From: JAAUSY01 sp964526735
Lineage (GTDB): Bacteria; Chloroflexota; Chloroflexia; Chloroflexales; Chloroflexaceae
Direction: 5' to 3'
Length of the DNA stretch: 40,210 nt
Assembly (NCBI GenBank): GCA_964526735.1
Contig: CAZGLO010000030.1
Coordinates: 1-40,210 of the forward strand
Shown here: positions 15,192 through 23,378 of the stretch, one piece after another
Position numbering within the stretch: the first letter of the stretch is position 1
How the letters are laid out: each line of letters starts with the position of its first letter
Notes under the pieces: generated by a model
What the model was told of the DNA's origin: nothing
The model's input: only the letters and a program-made list of their open reading frames with translations
Databases searched by the model: none
Translations under genes and position numbers: made by a program

Positions 15192-16334
15192 CTACCTTTT
15201 CTTCTGGAAGATGAAGATATATTCGTGCTTGAAGACGTAAAACCCGCCGACCAACGCCCGGTAGCGCCACAATTCCTCTTGATAGCGCTTGCCGGTCGTC
15301 TTGCCGCGGCCAAAGTTTTTCACGACGATGCTTTTGAGCAGGAACCCACGGCTTGTCACCTCTTGCATCGCCTGGAAGCCCAACGGGATCCACTCTCCCT
15401 TGGCATACTTATCCCCAATCACCAGGATGAGGTAGCGATGACGGTCGAGCACCCGCGCCGCATTCTCCACCGCCCGCCCTATCATCTCCAGGAAGGCGTC
15501 AAGCGAGGGGGCGTTTGAGAGGTCGCGCTCATCTTCGCTAAACACGATGATGTCGTGGTAGGGGGGGTGCATCATCACCAGCTGCACGGATGATTGGCCA
15601 TGTTGCTGCAATACCGCCTCAAAATCGGTGGTGGTGCTGTCGTTGGTGATGAGATCACACGTGACACCATAGCTATTTGGCTCTTGGGAGATGTATTCGC
15701 GTGCTTGATCGGCCACCGTCGGTTGCAACTCAACCCCGATGGTATGGCGGCCCAACCGTTGGCCCTCTATCAACGTCGTGCCGGAGCCTGCGAACGTATC
15801 TAGCACCCATTCGCCCTGCTTGGTGTAGCGGAGCATCATCTGGCGGGGGATTTGGGGGATGAAGTTGCCCCAATAGCCCGCCGTGTGCGCGCCAGAGCTA
15901 TCGCGCCGCTCCTCTACCCACAGGCTATCGGTGTGAATATGCTCGTATTCCTTCCAGCGATTGATGTTAATATCGTTTATCTTGCTGGTTTTCTCTTCGG
16001 TCAGCGCTTTGATGAGGCGGCCACTGTAGTAATGCGCCCGCTCAAGCGTCCTCGTCCGGTGAATTTGGTCAAGCTCGTTGAGGAGGTAGGAGCGGCGCAT
16101 AGTCGTGAGATCATCCGGGTGGTCAGAGGCGTGCATACGGCCATTCCCCGACGCAAGTTGCTTATGCACCTCGGCAATGACGCCACGCACCCCATCTATC
16201 GTCTCTGCCAGCTTCATTTGGTAGAGCATCGCGAGGAGGTGGTCGGTATTCAGATGGAGCATGTCGTTTGGGTTGTGAGGCGAGGGCTGTTCGGTCTTCC
16301 GTCTGCTCATAAGGCGTTGGTTGTCTCCAAACAC
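15192..16334 (-). CDS. DNA methyltransferase (N4-cytosine/N6-adenine type) of a restriction-modification pair
   Basis: The protein has up to 380 residues. SAM-binding motif I is LDTFAGSGTT (about 179-187), preceded by the FIPQIPRQMMLRYT motif X region; catalytic motif IV is HPPYHD (256-261), with His where DPPY is classical. Motif I preceding motif IV marks the non-beta order. From memory, an HPPYADII-like form with a GF ... KS ... HEYIFIFQK ending is a recurring methyltransferase subfamily. It modifies the host's own sites against the nuclease encoded four bases downstream. The start is uncertain: GTG 16334, ATG 16310 (residue 9) or ATG 16262 (residue 25), none with a strong ribosome site. 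The pair is embedded among glycosyltransferase genes, suggesting insertion by transfer. Confidence 0.85.
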   Translation of the reverse strand: MFGDNQRLMSRRKTEQPSPHNPNDMLHLNTDHLLAMLYQMKLAETIDGVRGVIAEVHKQLASGNGRMHASDHPDDLTTMRRSYLLNELDQIHRTRTLERAHYYSGRLIKALTEEKTSKINDININRWKEYEHIHTDSLWVEERRDSSGAHTAGYWGNFIPQIPRQMMLRYTKQGEWVLDTFAGSGTTLIEGQRLGRHTIGVELQPTVADQAREYISQEPNSYGVTCDLITNDSTTTDFEAVLQQHGQSSVQLVMMHPPYHDIIVFSEDERDLSNAPSLDAFLEMIGRAVENAARVLDRHRYLILVIGDKYAKGEWIPLGFQAMQEVTSRGFLLKSIVVKNFGRGKTTGKRYQEELWRYRALVGGFYVFKHEYIFIFQKKR

Positions 16335-16367
16335 TACACGGTTTTTCTTTTGGTTGTGGAGTGCCCA

Positions 16368-17615
16368 TTATACATCATTCACCGCCGCGAGAGTCTGTCG
16401 GGCAACCTCCTCCCAACAACACGTCGCCAGCACATATTGCCGCCCCCGCTCTCCCATCGCGGCTCGCAGGGCAGGCTGCGGGAGGAGGATATCCAGCGCC
16501 GCGGCGAAGCTCCCAAAGGAATCAAACGAAAGCCCGCCCCCGCTTCGGCGACAATGGTCGGCTGTCACCGCGCAATCGCCGTGAACAAGCGCTGGTGTTC
16601 CCTGCAACCACGCCTCCATCAGCACAATGCTAAAGCTTTCGTAGAGCGACGGCTGGATGAATATATCCGCCGCGGCATAGGCATCGTGTTTGGCCTGCTG
16701 CTCAAGGTAGCCAAGGTCAACCACCAACTCCTGCAGACTCGGCGGAACACTCGTATGGTCGATGTGGTCGCGTCCAGCGAGCAACAGCCGGATATCGCTC
16801 CCGCGCCGCGCCCAATATTCCCGTGCATAGGCCAACAGCAAGCCGATATTCTTACTTTCATCGCGCCGCCCCGCATAGAGCAGGAGCTTTGGGTATTCAG
16901 AGCTATCTGGGGAGCAACACAGACGCTCTCGATACCGCTCCCGGAACCGCTGCCCATCGCCGCGGGGGGTCAGGTCAATGCCTTCGCCGGGCACATAGAC
17001 ACGCCCCTCCTCCACATCATACAGCCGCAGAGCAAGCTCACGTTCGGGGTGGCTGTTGCAGAGAATACCCCGTACTTGGGAGAAGAGGTAGCGGTAGGTG
17101 GAGTAGCGGGCATATGGCTCATCGTGCAGGCAGGGCAGCACATAGCTTTGGGTAGGGGCAATCAACGCCCCCCAAAACGTCGTTGGGAAGGCGTAGGGGA
17201 TGAAGATAAAGCGGTGGTTGGGCATCTGCTCTGCGAGGATCGCCTCATACAGCTCATCGCTGCTGAGGAGCGTGCCAAGTAATCGCAGCTCGTGAGTGGA
17301 AAATTGCTCAAGTGGTGGCAAGAGATGCGGGTGCTTCTGGAAAAACCGCGGCACGCCTTCTCTACCGGGGTTCTGCTGCTGAGCGGAGTCAGGGCGGAAC
17401 CGCCAGACGGGTATCTCATCAACGGTGCTATGGCCCGCGGGGTAGTGGTCAACGTCGGCAGGAACGTTGGCGGGGTGGAAGGAATCGCGGCCAGTACTCG
17501 CCCACACCCGCACCTCTGCCCCTACTCGGCGCATCGCCTGGGCAAGGCTGCGGGCTTGGGTTTCGGCACCACCCGCAGTATCGGGGCCGTACCACGGCGA
17601 AACGATGGTAATCAT
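16368..17615 (-). CDS. Glycosyltransferase family 4 (GT-B fold)
   Basis: The protein has 415 residues from the ATG at 17615, chosen because AGGAG lies eight bases upstream and the conserved GT4 opening (MITIVSPWYGPDTAGGAETQ) starts exactly there; the open frame extends 66 codons further but those codons overlap the upstream gene. Donor-side features: LLLYAGRRDESKNIGLLL and the EX7E motif in ESFSIVLME, followed by GTPALVHGDCAVT. The ATGA overlap with the upstream GT39-like gene (its TGA is 17612-17614) indicates translational coupling and a shared glycan pathway. Substrates are unknown. Confidence 0.92.
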   Translation of the reverse strand: MITIVSPWYGPDTAGGAETQARSLAQAMRRVGAEVRVWASTGRDSFHPANVPADVDHYPAGHSTVDEIPVWRFRPDSAQQQNPGREGVPRFFQKHPHLLPPLEQFSTHELRLLGTLLSSDELYEAILAEQMPNHRFIFIPYAFPTTFWGALIAPTQSYVLPCLHDEPYARYSTYRYLFSQVRGILCNSHPERELALRLYDVEEGRVYVPGEGIDLTPRGDGQRFRERYRERLCCSPDSSEYPKLLLYAGRRDESKNIGLLLAYAREYWARRGSDIRLLLAGRDHIDHTSVPPSLQELVVDLGYLEQQAKHDAYAAADIFIQPSLYESFSIVLMEAWLQGTPALVHGDCAVTADHCRRSGGGLSFDSFGSFAAALDILLPQPALRAAMGERGRQYVLATCCWEEVARQTLAAVNDV

Positions 17616-19677
17616 AGGAAGCTCTCCTGATGCCGCTCCCACCGCCATTGGGCCATAATCCCCCGCCCGCCAATCACCAGTAATGTGGCCGCGGGGACGA
17701 CAAGAACAATCACTGAGAGGGCGATGATGTGTATGGGCAGATTGGCGACAAAAAGATACCAGAGCCACGCATCGAAGAGGTGATGGTGTGGGGTGTCGTA
17801 GAACCAGAGCCACAATGCCCGACGCCCCTTCTTGACCGTCGGAATGGGCAATGCCTCACGGAGGGTGAAGGGGATACCGTTCTGCTCAAAGGTCATCTGC
17901 TCTACCCGCACGCCCAGCTGCTCATCCCGCGGGTTGTCATCGGTCATATCATCGGGGTTCCACGTATCGCTGCGCAGCGTGATGACGACATCTTCTTGCA
18001 GCTTTTCCGGCATCACAATGAAATTAAGCCGCCAGACAGTGTTTTTGCCCGTCTCATCAGTGCGCTCAACGTGCTCAAGCGGCTTCCCATTGCGCAGTAG
18101 GAAGAAGTTGGCGCGCGGCAGCGGCCATGGACGATGATCCCCTACAATCATCTCGCCCCGCACCGGAATATCCCGTGAATATGGGTAAATCGCGATATTT
18201 GCATTGGCGTATGTCCACCGCGGCAGTACTTCCCCCACCGTTCGGTCGCCCTCAGAGTAGGAAAAGCCATCGCGCAAGACTGCCGTGCCCTTCGGCGCGT
18301 CCACCCGCAACCNNNNNNNNNNTCGCCCGCCCGCTCAAGCCACAACCGCGCATGGCCGACTATCGGTGAGCCGTCCCACGTTGAGACACGGTGATTGGTA
18401 TCGCTTATCTGGATATAGGTGTTGGTGTTGGCGAGGATGGGGAGGAATTGGATCAACGTCCCCACAACGATGAGCGCGCCGATAGCTCCCTTCGCCGCCA
18501 CCCGGACATACTGCCTAGAGAGGTGCAAGACAGTCGAAAATAGCCCTGCCGACGTGAGGTAGACAAAGGGCAGGATGAACATCATATAGCGCGGCCCCCA
18601 CCCACCATCGCCATACCACGCCGTGAACCGGCTGAAGAAGGCGAGGTTGGTGATGAGCACACCGATGGCGAGTATCGACTCGCGCCATTGCCGCCGCCAC
18701 TGCAGCCCAAGCCCCAATATGCCCAAAACCACCGTCGGGCTGAAGAACAACAACCCTTCACCCGGGCTGAGCAATAACCCATATAGCCCTTGCTGCCAGG
18801 GAACGTCAAGCACTTGCGAGGGGTCAAGGCCGCCGTAGCCCGTATCAAGCGGCTCGCCGAAAATCAGCGTGTTGTAGATGAGGAAGAGGCCGATAGGGAT
18901 GACCGCCCCCGCTATCCCCATCCCGCCGCGTCGCGCCACCAATACGGCACGAGTACGCATACTGTTGCCATCCCCGCGCCGCCAACTCACCAATACGGCG
19001 TAGAGCGCGATGATTGGCAGGACAAGCATCGTTTGCACCCGCACCGTGATGGCAATCCCCGCCGCCGCCCCCGCAATGAGCCACCATTTGCCATCGCGCC
19101 GCTGAATGCCATATCCGCACAGCACCAGCAGGAAGTTTGAGAGTGGTTCGCTGAAGAATGTCCGGCTGTAGGGCCACGCTAAACTTAACCCATATACCAG
19201 CCCCACACCCATCGCCACCCGCCGAGAATATCCCACATCTCTGGCCCAGGCGGTCAATAAGGCAGCCGTCGCCGCGGTGGCCAGGGCGGGTAAGAGTAGC
19301 ACAAACAGCCGCAAAAGAAAATCTCTGGCGTAGTCAGGCCCAAGACACCCTATCATCTTGCCCACCGCGATAAATGGCACTGCCAAGACTGATTGGCCGG
19401 GGCCGTAGCGGCTATAGTGGTTGCCATCTGGCATCTCGCGGTAGGTCATCAGGAAATCGATGGGAAGCGCAAACGTCCCGTGCTCAACCAAACTTTGCCC
19501 CGCTGCCAACATCGTCTCTTCATCGTTGGTGTAGGTATGGCCGCTCATGGTGAGCACATACCAGCCGAAGAGGGCAAAAAAAATGGCCATCGTGGCCGAT
19601 GGGGTCGCAGAAAAGAGGGACGAGATGGAGGAGGTGGGGAGATATCGCTCAACCCAAGCTGCTATCGTACGTTTCAT
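17612..19677 (-). CDS. GT39-like multi-span glycosyltransferase, interrupted by an assembly gap
   Basis: This polytopic GT-C-fold protein probably uses a polyprenyl-phosphate sugar. Its first outer loop carries the acidic pair D52-E53 (HTYTNDEETM), as in PMT/ArnT-type enzymes. Many membrane helices follow (for example RVQTMLVLPIIALYAVLV, MMFILPFVYLTSAGLF). After the gap comes a soluble beta-rich region (WTYANANIAIYPYSRD, VVITLRSDTWNPDD) and two last helices (LPIHIIALSVIVLVV). Ten Ns (18313-18322) split it. The two sides are in different frames, but each reads continuously to the gap. A true gap length of 2 modulo 3 (for example 11) would restore one frame of about 688 residues. It is not a proven pseudogene. 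It starts eight bases after the upstream gene. Confidence 0.85.
18313..18322. other. Assembly gap (10 Ns)
   Basis: Ten undetermined bases lie inside the GT39-like gene. Ten is a common placeholder length in scaffolding, so the true distance may differ. Confidence 0.99.
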
Positions 19678-19685
19678 GTCTATAT

Positions 19686-20633
19686 TCAGTCGCTGATGCT
19701 CTGCTTTATGCTTTGCTGATGGCTTTTTTGTATTGTCCGTGCCCGCTGTGAGGCCAACCGCGCCCGCATTTCCGAGTCGGTGGTGAGCAAGGTCTCGATC
19801 ATCCGGGTGGCGGCATTGTTAAAGCTGTTTTGCTGCTCCACAATGGGGTTTATCAGCCACCGTAGCCCAAACCGCATCCCCTTATGAACGACCGCGCTTA
19901 GTCGTTCAACCACCGTCGGCCCGCCCAACTCCCAATGCGCATTGACCGCTTGATGATAGCGCAGGTGCGGCAAGTAAGTGCGCAGGGTGCGGTCGGGAAA
20001 GGCTGCCGGAGGTTCTTCCGCGCCCCGCTCCTCCACCAAGCGCTGGAGCATTTCATAGCGTATCTCATTGTCAACGCTGTCGTCGATAGGAGTGACGTCG
20101 CGTTTTAGGCTTGCTGATGGCGAATGTGGCGGATGGGAAGGGGCATTTTGTCGTTGATTAGGCGGGTTGTGTCGTTGATTGTCGTCATTCGACTCCACTC
20201 CCGACTCCGGTTGTGACTCCATCGTGCGCTCTACCGCCGCCGCCTGATTGCGAACGTCTTCATAGCCCTCAACCAGCAGCCGCAAAGTACGTGCGGTCAC
20301 GTCATTAAACTCGTTTTGCTGCTCTACAATGGGGTTTATGTACCACCGCAACAAGCGCCGCACCACTTTGTTGACAAAGTTGACCGCCCGCTGCACCAAC
20401 GAACGGCTCTCCAACGGCCAATGCGCGCTGACAACACGGGTGATTTCAAGCTGCTCCAAACACTGCTGCAGCTCGCGGTCGAGAGCGCGGTTGGTTTCGC
20501 GGTGGCGGTCATTGGCGACCAACGCCGCCCGCCGTGTGCGGATTTCCTCTCGCAGCTGCGTCAAAATCGCCACGACCTCATCTGCATTTGGCATATCGCT
20601 GTGAGGCAATTGATCTGGTTCTTGGTTACTCAT
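19686..20633 (-). CDS. Protein of unknown function with a duplicated INPIVEQQN domain
   Basis: The 315-residue cytoplasmic protein is not assigned to a named family. It contains two copies of one domain: about 69-128 and 231-290. Both read AHW, then a helix rich in V, R and L, then RW(Y/L)INPIVEQQN(E/S)FN and a further helix ending in MR/VR. A Pro/Asn/Ser-rich linker (about 140-185) separates them, and each is preceded by a charged helix. From memory, related motifs occur as accessory segments in bacterial surface-polysaccharide proteins, but I cannot name them. The ATG at 20633 overlaps the end of the hydrolase gene by eight bases (ATGAGTAA), indicating coupling; longer upstream codons lie inside the hydrolase. 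The next gene is the GT39-like enzyme. Confidence 0.75.
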   Translation of the reverse strand: MSNQEPDQLPHSDMPNADEVVAILTQLREEIRTRRAALVANDRHRETNRALDRELQQCLEQLEITRVVSAHWPLESRSLVQRAVNFVNKVVRRLLRWYINPIVEQQNEFNDVTARTLRLLVEGYEDVRNQAAAVERTMESQPESGVESNDDNQRHNPPNQRQNAPSHPPHSPSASLKRDVTPIDDSVDNEIRYEMLQRLVEERGAEEPPAAFPDRTLRTYLPHLRYHQAVNAHWELGGPTVVERLSAVVHKGMRFGLRWLINPIVEQQNSFNNAATRMIETLLTTDSEMRARLASQRARTIQKSHQQSIKQSISD

Positions 20634-21612
20634 GAGCAAGGTCTTTCGTTGTTTGAGGGGAGTTGCGGGGGCTGAGAAACGTGCACCACTCATCCACCTC
20701 ATCCTGCTGGGCTACTTCGGCGAGAGATGCCAACAACCTCCGCAAAAACGGCCGGTGTGCCCATCCCACATAGCCGCTATAGCAGCATTGCCCTTCGGGG
20801 GTGGCCAGGAAGATGTGATCAACCGAGAGCGAGCTTGTCCACAGCCGCACCGTCGCGCCATCGTGCAGGGTCAGGATGACATCCGCACGGTCAAAACGAT
20901 ACCACGGCGCGTCGGTCATACCGGGGACAGCCTGCAACCGCCGTATAAGCTCTCGTAGTAGGGGAGATGCAGGGGGCGCGGTCTCCTTGACGGCCTGCGC
21001 AGGGTTGGCCCAAAAATGGCGGATTGTTTCGGCGACACGCGGGTTGATGCGGATATCGGTGTGGGAGAGGCCGGGTAACAGCGTAAACCCCGCCCCAGCG
21101 ACCTTGGTCGATTCGACTGAGACGAGGCCATCATTGCCATAGCCCATATCTCCCGCAATGACCATCGTTGGGATCTGTTGGGCGATCTGCTCGGCGAGAT
21201 GCCGCCGGTTCGTCCCCAAGTCCCGCGCAATGCCTATCCCAAGGTGGAGCGGGTCGATCATTCGGGCGATATGCGCGCCGCTCATTGGGGAGCCAAGCAG
21301 CACAAGCGACTCGATGTGAGACAGCCAGGAAGGAGTGCGCGTCAGCAGCTCAACCGCCACATGCCCGCCCAACGAGTAGCCAATCAGCCGTATGGGCGTT
21401 TTTGGGTAGCTTTCGTGGGCGATAGAGAGGTGATGCGCGGCGGTCTGGATGAGCGGCTCAATGCTGATCCACGTCTGCAGATAGCCAAGATTTGGCACAA
21501 GCACGTGCGTCCGTGGAGATGCCAATGATTGTGCCAATCGTTCAAGGAACCAGGTCGGGTTTGACCAACCATGAAGAGCATATAGGATGAAGTCTGGTGT
21601 CGTGTGCTTCAT
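20626..21612 (-). CDS. Alpha/beta hydrolase (lipase/esterase-like)
   Basis: The protein has 328 residues with an alpha/beta-hydrolase N-terminal domain of about 215 residues. The HGWSNPTWF segment (14-22) fits the oxyanion region. The nucleophile elbow is GYSLGG with S80, a likely acid is D161 (GNDGLVS) and a likely base is H184 (GLSHTDI), so the triad appears complete. No signal peptide is seen. The last 100 residues (TDAPWYRFDRADVILTL onward) form an extra domain with Trp/Cys-rich beta strands (TPEGQCCYSGYVGW) that I do not recognise. The substrate is unknown. It is coupled by overlap to the duplicated-domain gene downstream, and the AIM24 pair lies upstream. Confidence 0.85.
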   Translation of the reverse strand: MKHTTPDFILYALHGWSNPTWFLERLAQSLASPRTHVLVPNLGYLQTWISIEPLIQTAAHHLSIAHESYPKTPIRLIGYSLGGHVAVELLTRTPSWLSHIESLVLLGSPMSGAHIARMIDPLHLGIGIARDLGTNRRHLAEQIAQQIPTMVIAGDMGYGNDGLVSVESTKVAGAGFTLLPGLSHTDIRINPRVAETIRHFWANPAQAVKETAPPASPLLRELIRRLQAVPGMTDAPWYRFDRADVILTLHDGATVRLWTSSLSVDHIFLATPEGQCCYSGYVGWAHRPFLRRLLASLAEVAQQDEVDEWCTFLSPRNSPQTTKDLAHE

Positions 21613-21695
21613 GGAAAAACGATCAGTATGGTTGACCTTCCCCTTACCACCTTGCTCATGCTATGTGTGTTCGGTTGCCCGTTACGCGGTGGCGA

Positions 21696-22382
21696 CTAAT
21701 CGTTCGAGGAGGTGGGGATAAATTGCCGTACCCACGCCCCAAACCCACTGGGATTGCGTGTTTGGATGAAGACGCGCCCCGGCCCCCGGAACCGACAAAC
21801 TAACCCTTCGCCCGATGTGAATGAGGAGAACCATCCAGATGACGCCTTCTCAATGTTGAAGTCCATCGTCTCTGGCCAACCCACCAAGTGCGCATTATCG
21901 ACAATCATCTCCTCGCCTTCAGGGATATCAAGCGGGTAGACAGAGCCGTAGGAACTCATAAAGAGCAGACCGGCCCCGCTCACGCCCACAACGAAGAACC
22001 CTTCGCCAGAGAAGAAGCCTTTTGCCAAGTTTTGCATCTTCGTGGAGACCTCAAGCGAGTCGGAACCCGCCAAAAAGCCGTCCTTCTGCAGGAGGTAGGT
22101 GTGTGAGCCGTCAAGCTCAAGCACTTGGATATCTCCCGGGACGGGGTGGGCTAAGAGCGCTTCGCCCGGGCCGCGGTTGGCGACGAGGCTTTGGAAGAAG
22201 AATTCTTCGCCAGTGAGCATCCGCCCAAGACCGCCCAAAATACCGCCCTCAAGCTTGCCCTCCACATCAATCGTGCTGTTCATAGCGACCATAGAGCCTG
22301 CTTCGGCCTTGATCGATTCGCCAGCCTCAAGGTAGACCTTCAGCATGGTGAATGCGCCTGGGTATACGAGTTCATATTGCAT
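21696..22382 (-). CDS. AIM24/TIGR00266-family protein (copy 2)
   Basis: The protein has 228 residues from the ATG at 22382, where the family-like start MQYELVYPGAFTMLKVYL begins; GAAAGGGG lies ten bases upstream. Upstream in-frame codons would add an unrelated stretch. The AIM24 fold is a beta-helix-like barrel. Conserved features: AEAGSMVAMN, GKLEGGILGGLGRMLTGEEFF, GEALLAHPVPGDI and the Gly-rich end GFGAWVRQFIP. The family is widespread and its biochemical function unknown; a mitochondrial homologue affects membrane organisation. It is a close paralogue of the next gene upstream (22544-23224), so this is a tandem duplication. Confidence 0.9.
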   Translation of the reverse strand: MQYELVYPGAFTMLKVYLEAGESIKAEAGSMVAMNSTIDVEGKLEGGILGGLGRMLTGEEFFFQSLVANRGPGEALLAHPVPGDIQVLELDGSHTYLLQKDGFLAGSDSLEVSTKMQNLAKGFFSGEGFFVVGVSGAGLLFMSSYGSVYPLDIPEGEEMIVDNAHLVGWPETMDFNIEKASSGWFSSFTSGEGLVCRFRGPGRVFIQTRNPSGFGAWVRQFIPTSSND

Positions 22383-22416
22383 ACGGGTAATGCCCCTTTC
22401 AAGGTAATACGCTTTC

Positions 22417-22457
22417 GGAAAGGCCAACATAGCACATTCTACGACATTGGCCTTTCC
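22417..22457 (-). promoter_or_regulatory. 11-bp inverted repeat in the leader of AIM24 copy 2
   Basis: GGAAAGGCCAA (22417-22427) and TTGGCCTTTCC (22447-22457) are perfect inverted arms around a 19-base loop, between the two AIM24 genes. There is no T-tract after it in the direction of transcription. It could be a hairpin processing/termination site or an operator; I cannot decide. Confidence 0.5.
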
Positions 22458-22543
22458 CAAACCTTTGCAAGAACCATACCGACCCGCCGAATCGACTTAA
22501 CCCGCCGACCCAACACTGTGGCCGCCACGACCTTATTAACCGC

Positions 22544-23224
22544 TTAGCCGCCCGTTGGGATAAACTGCCGTAGCCACGCGCCAAAGCCACCCGGGTTGCG
22601 CGTCTGGATGTAGACCCGCCCCGGCCCCTTGAACCGGCAGATGAGGCCTTCACCCGATGTGAATGATGAGAGCCATCCGCCCGACGCCTTTTCGATGTTG
22701 TAGTTCATCCCGTCGGGCCAGCCGACGAGGTGCGAGTTGTCAATGATCATCTCTTGGCCAGCAGGGATATCAATGGGGTGAATAGCGCCATAGGAACTCA
22801 TAAAGAGGGTGCCGCGGCCACTTATCCGAATGATAAAGAACCCTTCGCCTGAAAACAGCCCTTTGGTCAGGTTTTGCATCTTGGTTGAGACCTGTAGGGA
22901 GTCGGAACCGGCAAAGAAGCCGTCCTTTTGCAGGACGTAGTCGTTTGAGCCGTCAAGCTCAATCGCCTGAATATCGCCGGGGATGGGGTGGGCGAGGAGA
23001 ACTTCCCCCGGCCCCCGCCGCGCTACCAACGTCTGGAAGAAAAACTTTTCGCCGCTGAGCATACGCCCTAACCCGCCAAACACACCGCCTTCTAGCTTGC
23101 CCTCAACGTCGATTGTGTTGTGCATCGCTATCATCGCGCCCGACTCGGCCTTGAGCGACTCGCCCTCTTCAAGGTAAGCCCGCAACATCGTGAAGGCTCC
23201 GGGGTACATAAGTTCGTGTTTCAT
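22544..23224 (-). CDS. AIM24/TIGR00266-family protein (copy 1)
   Basis: The protein has 226 residues from the ATG at 23224, where the family-like start MKHELMYPGAFTMLRAYL begins. It is a paralogue of the 21696-22382 gene and shares AMHNTIDVEGKLEGG, GRMLSGEKFFFQTLVARRGP and the FGAWLRQFIPTGG end. The ribosome site is poor (GGAG 18 bases upstream). It follows clpC by 154 bases on the same strand. Function is unknown for the family; membrane-stress or scaffold roles are speculative. Confidence 0.9.
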   Translation of the reverse strand: MKHELMYPGAFTMLRAYLEEGESLKAESGAMIAMHNTIDVEGKLEGGVFGGLGRMLSGEKFFFQTLVARRGPGEVLLAHPIPGDIQAIELDGSNDYVLQKDGFFAGSDSLQVSTKMQNLTKGLFSGEGFFIIRISGRGTLFMSSYGAIHPIDIPAGQEMIIDNSHLVGWPDGMNYNIEKASGGWLSSFTSGEGLICRFKGPGRVYIQTRNPGGFGAWLRQFIPTGG

Positions 23225-23378
23225 CGAAATGTATGCGGTATACTCCCCAACCCCCTGTCGTATCGCAGAAGCTGGTGGAGAACCTGCATTCTCCTTTCTA
23301 CTCAAACAAAGAAACCACAACGGGGTGCCCTATATACGATACAGAGCACCCCCTTCGGCTTGCGCCAGTGACCGGACG

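Noticed and set aside
15852..17282. 476-codon plus-strand open frame antisense to the methyltransferase and GT4 genes
   Set aside because: No domain. It spans two real genes on the opposite strand.
17612..19677. Frameshifted pseudogene
   Set aside because: The frame offset coincides with the N gap, and both sides keep normal family-like sequence, so an assembly cause is simpler.
23224..23292. Short upstream frame ending in an ATGA overlap with AIM24 copy 1
   Set aside because: It starts almost on its ribosome site and encodes no recognisable peptide. Chance overlap cannot be excluded.
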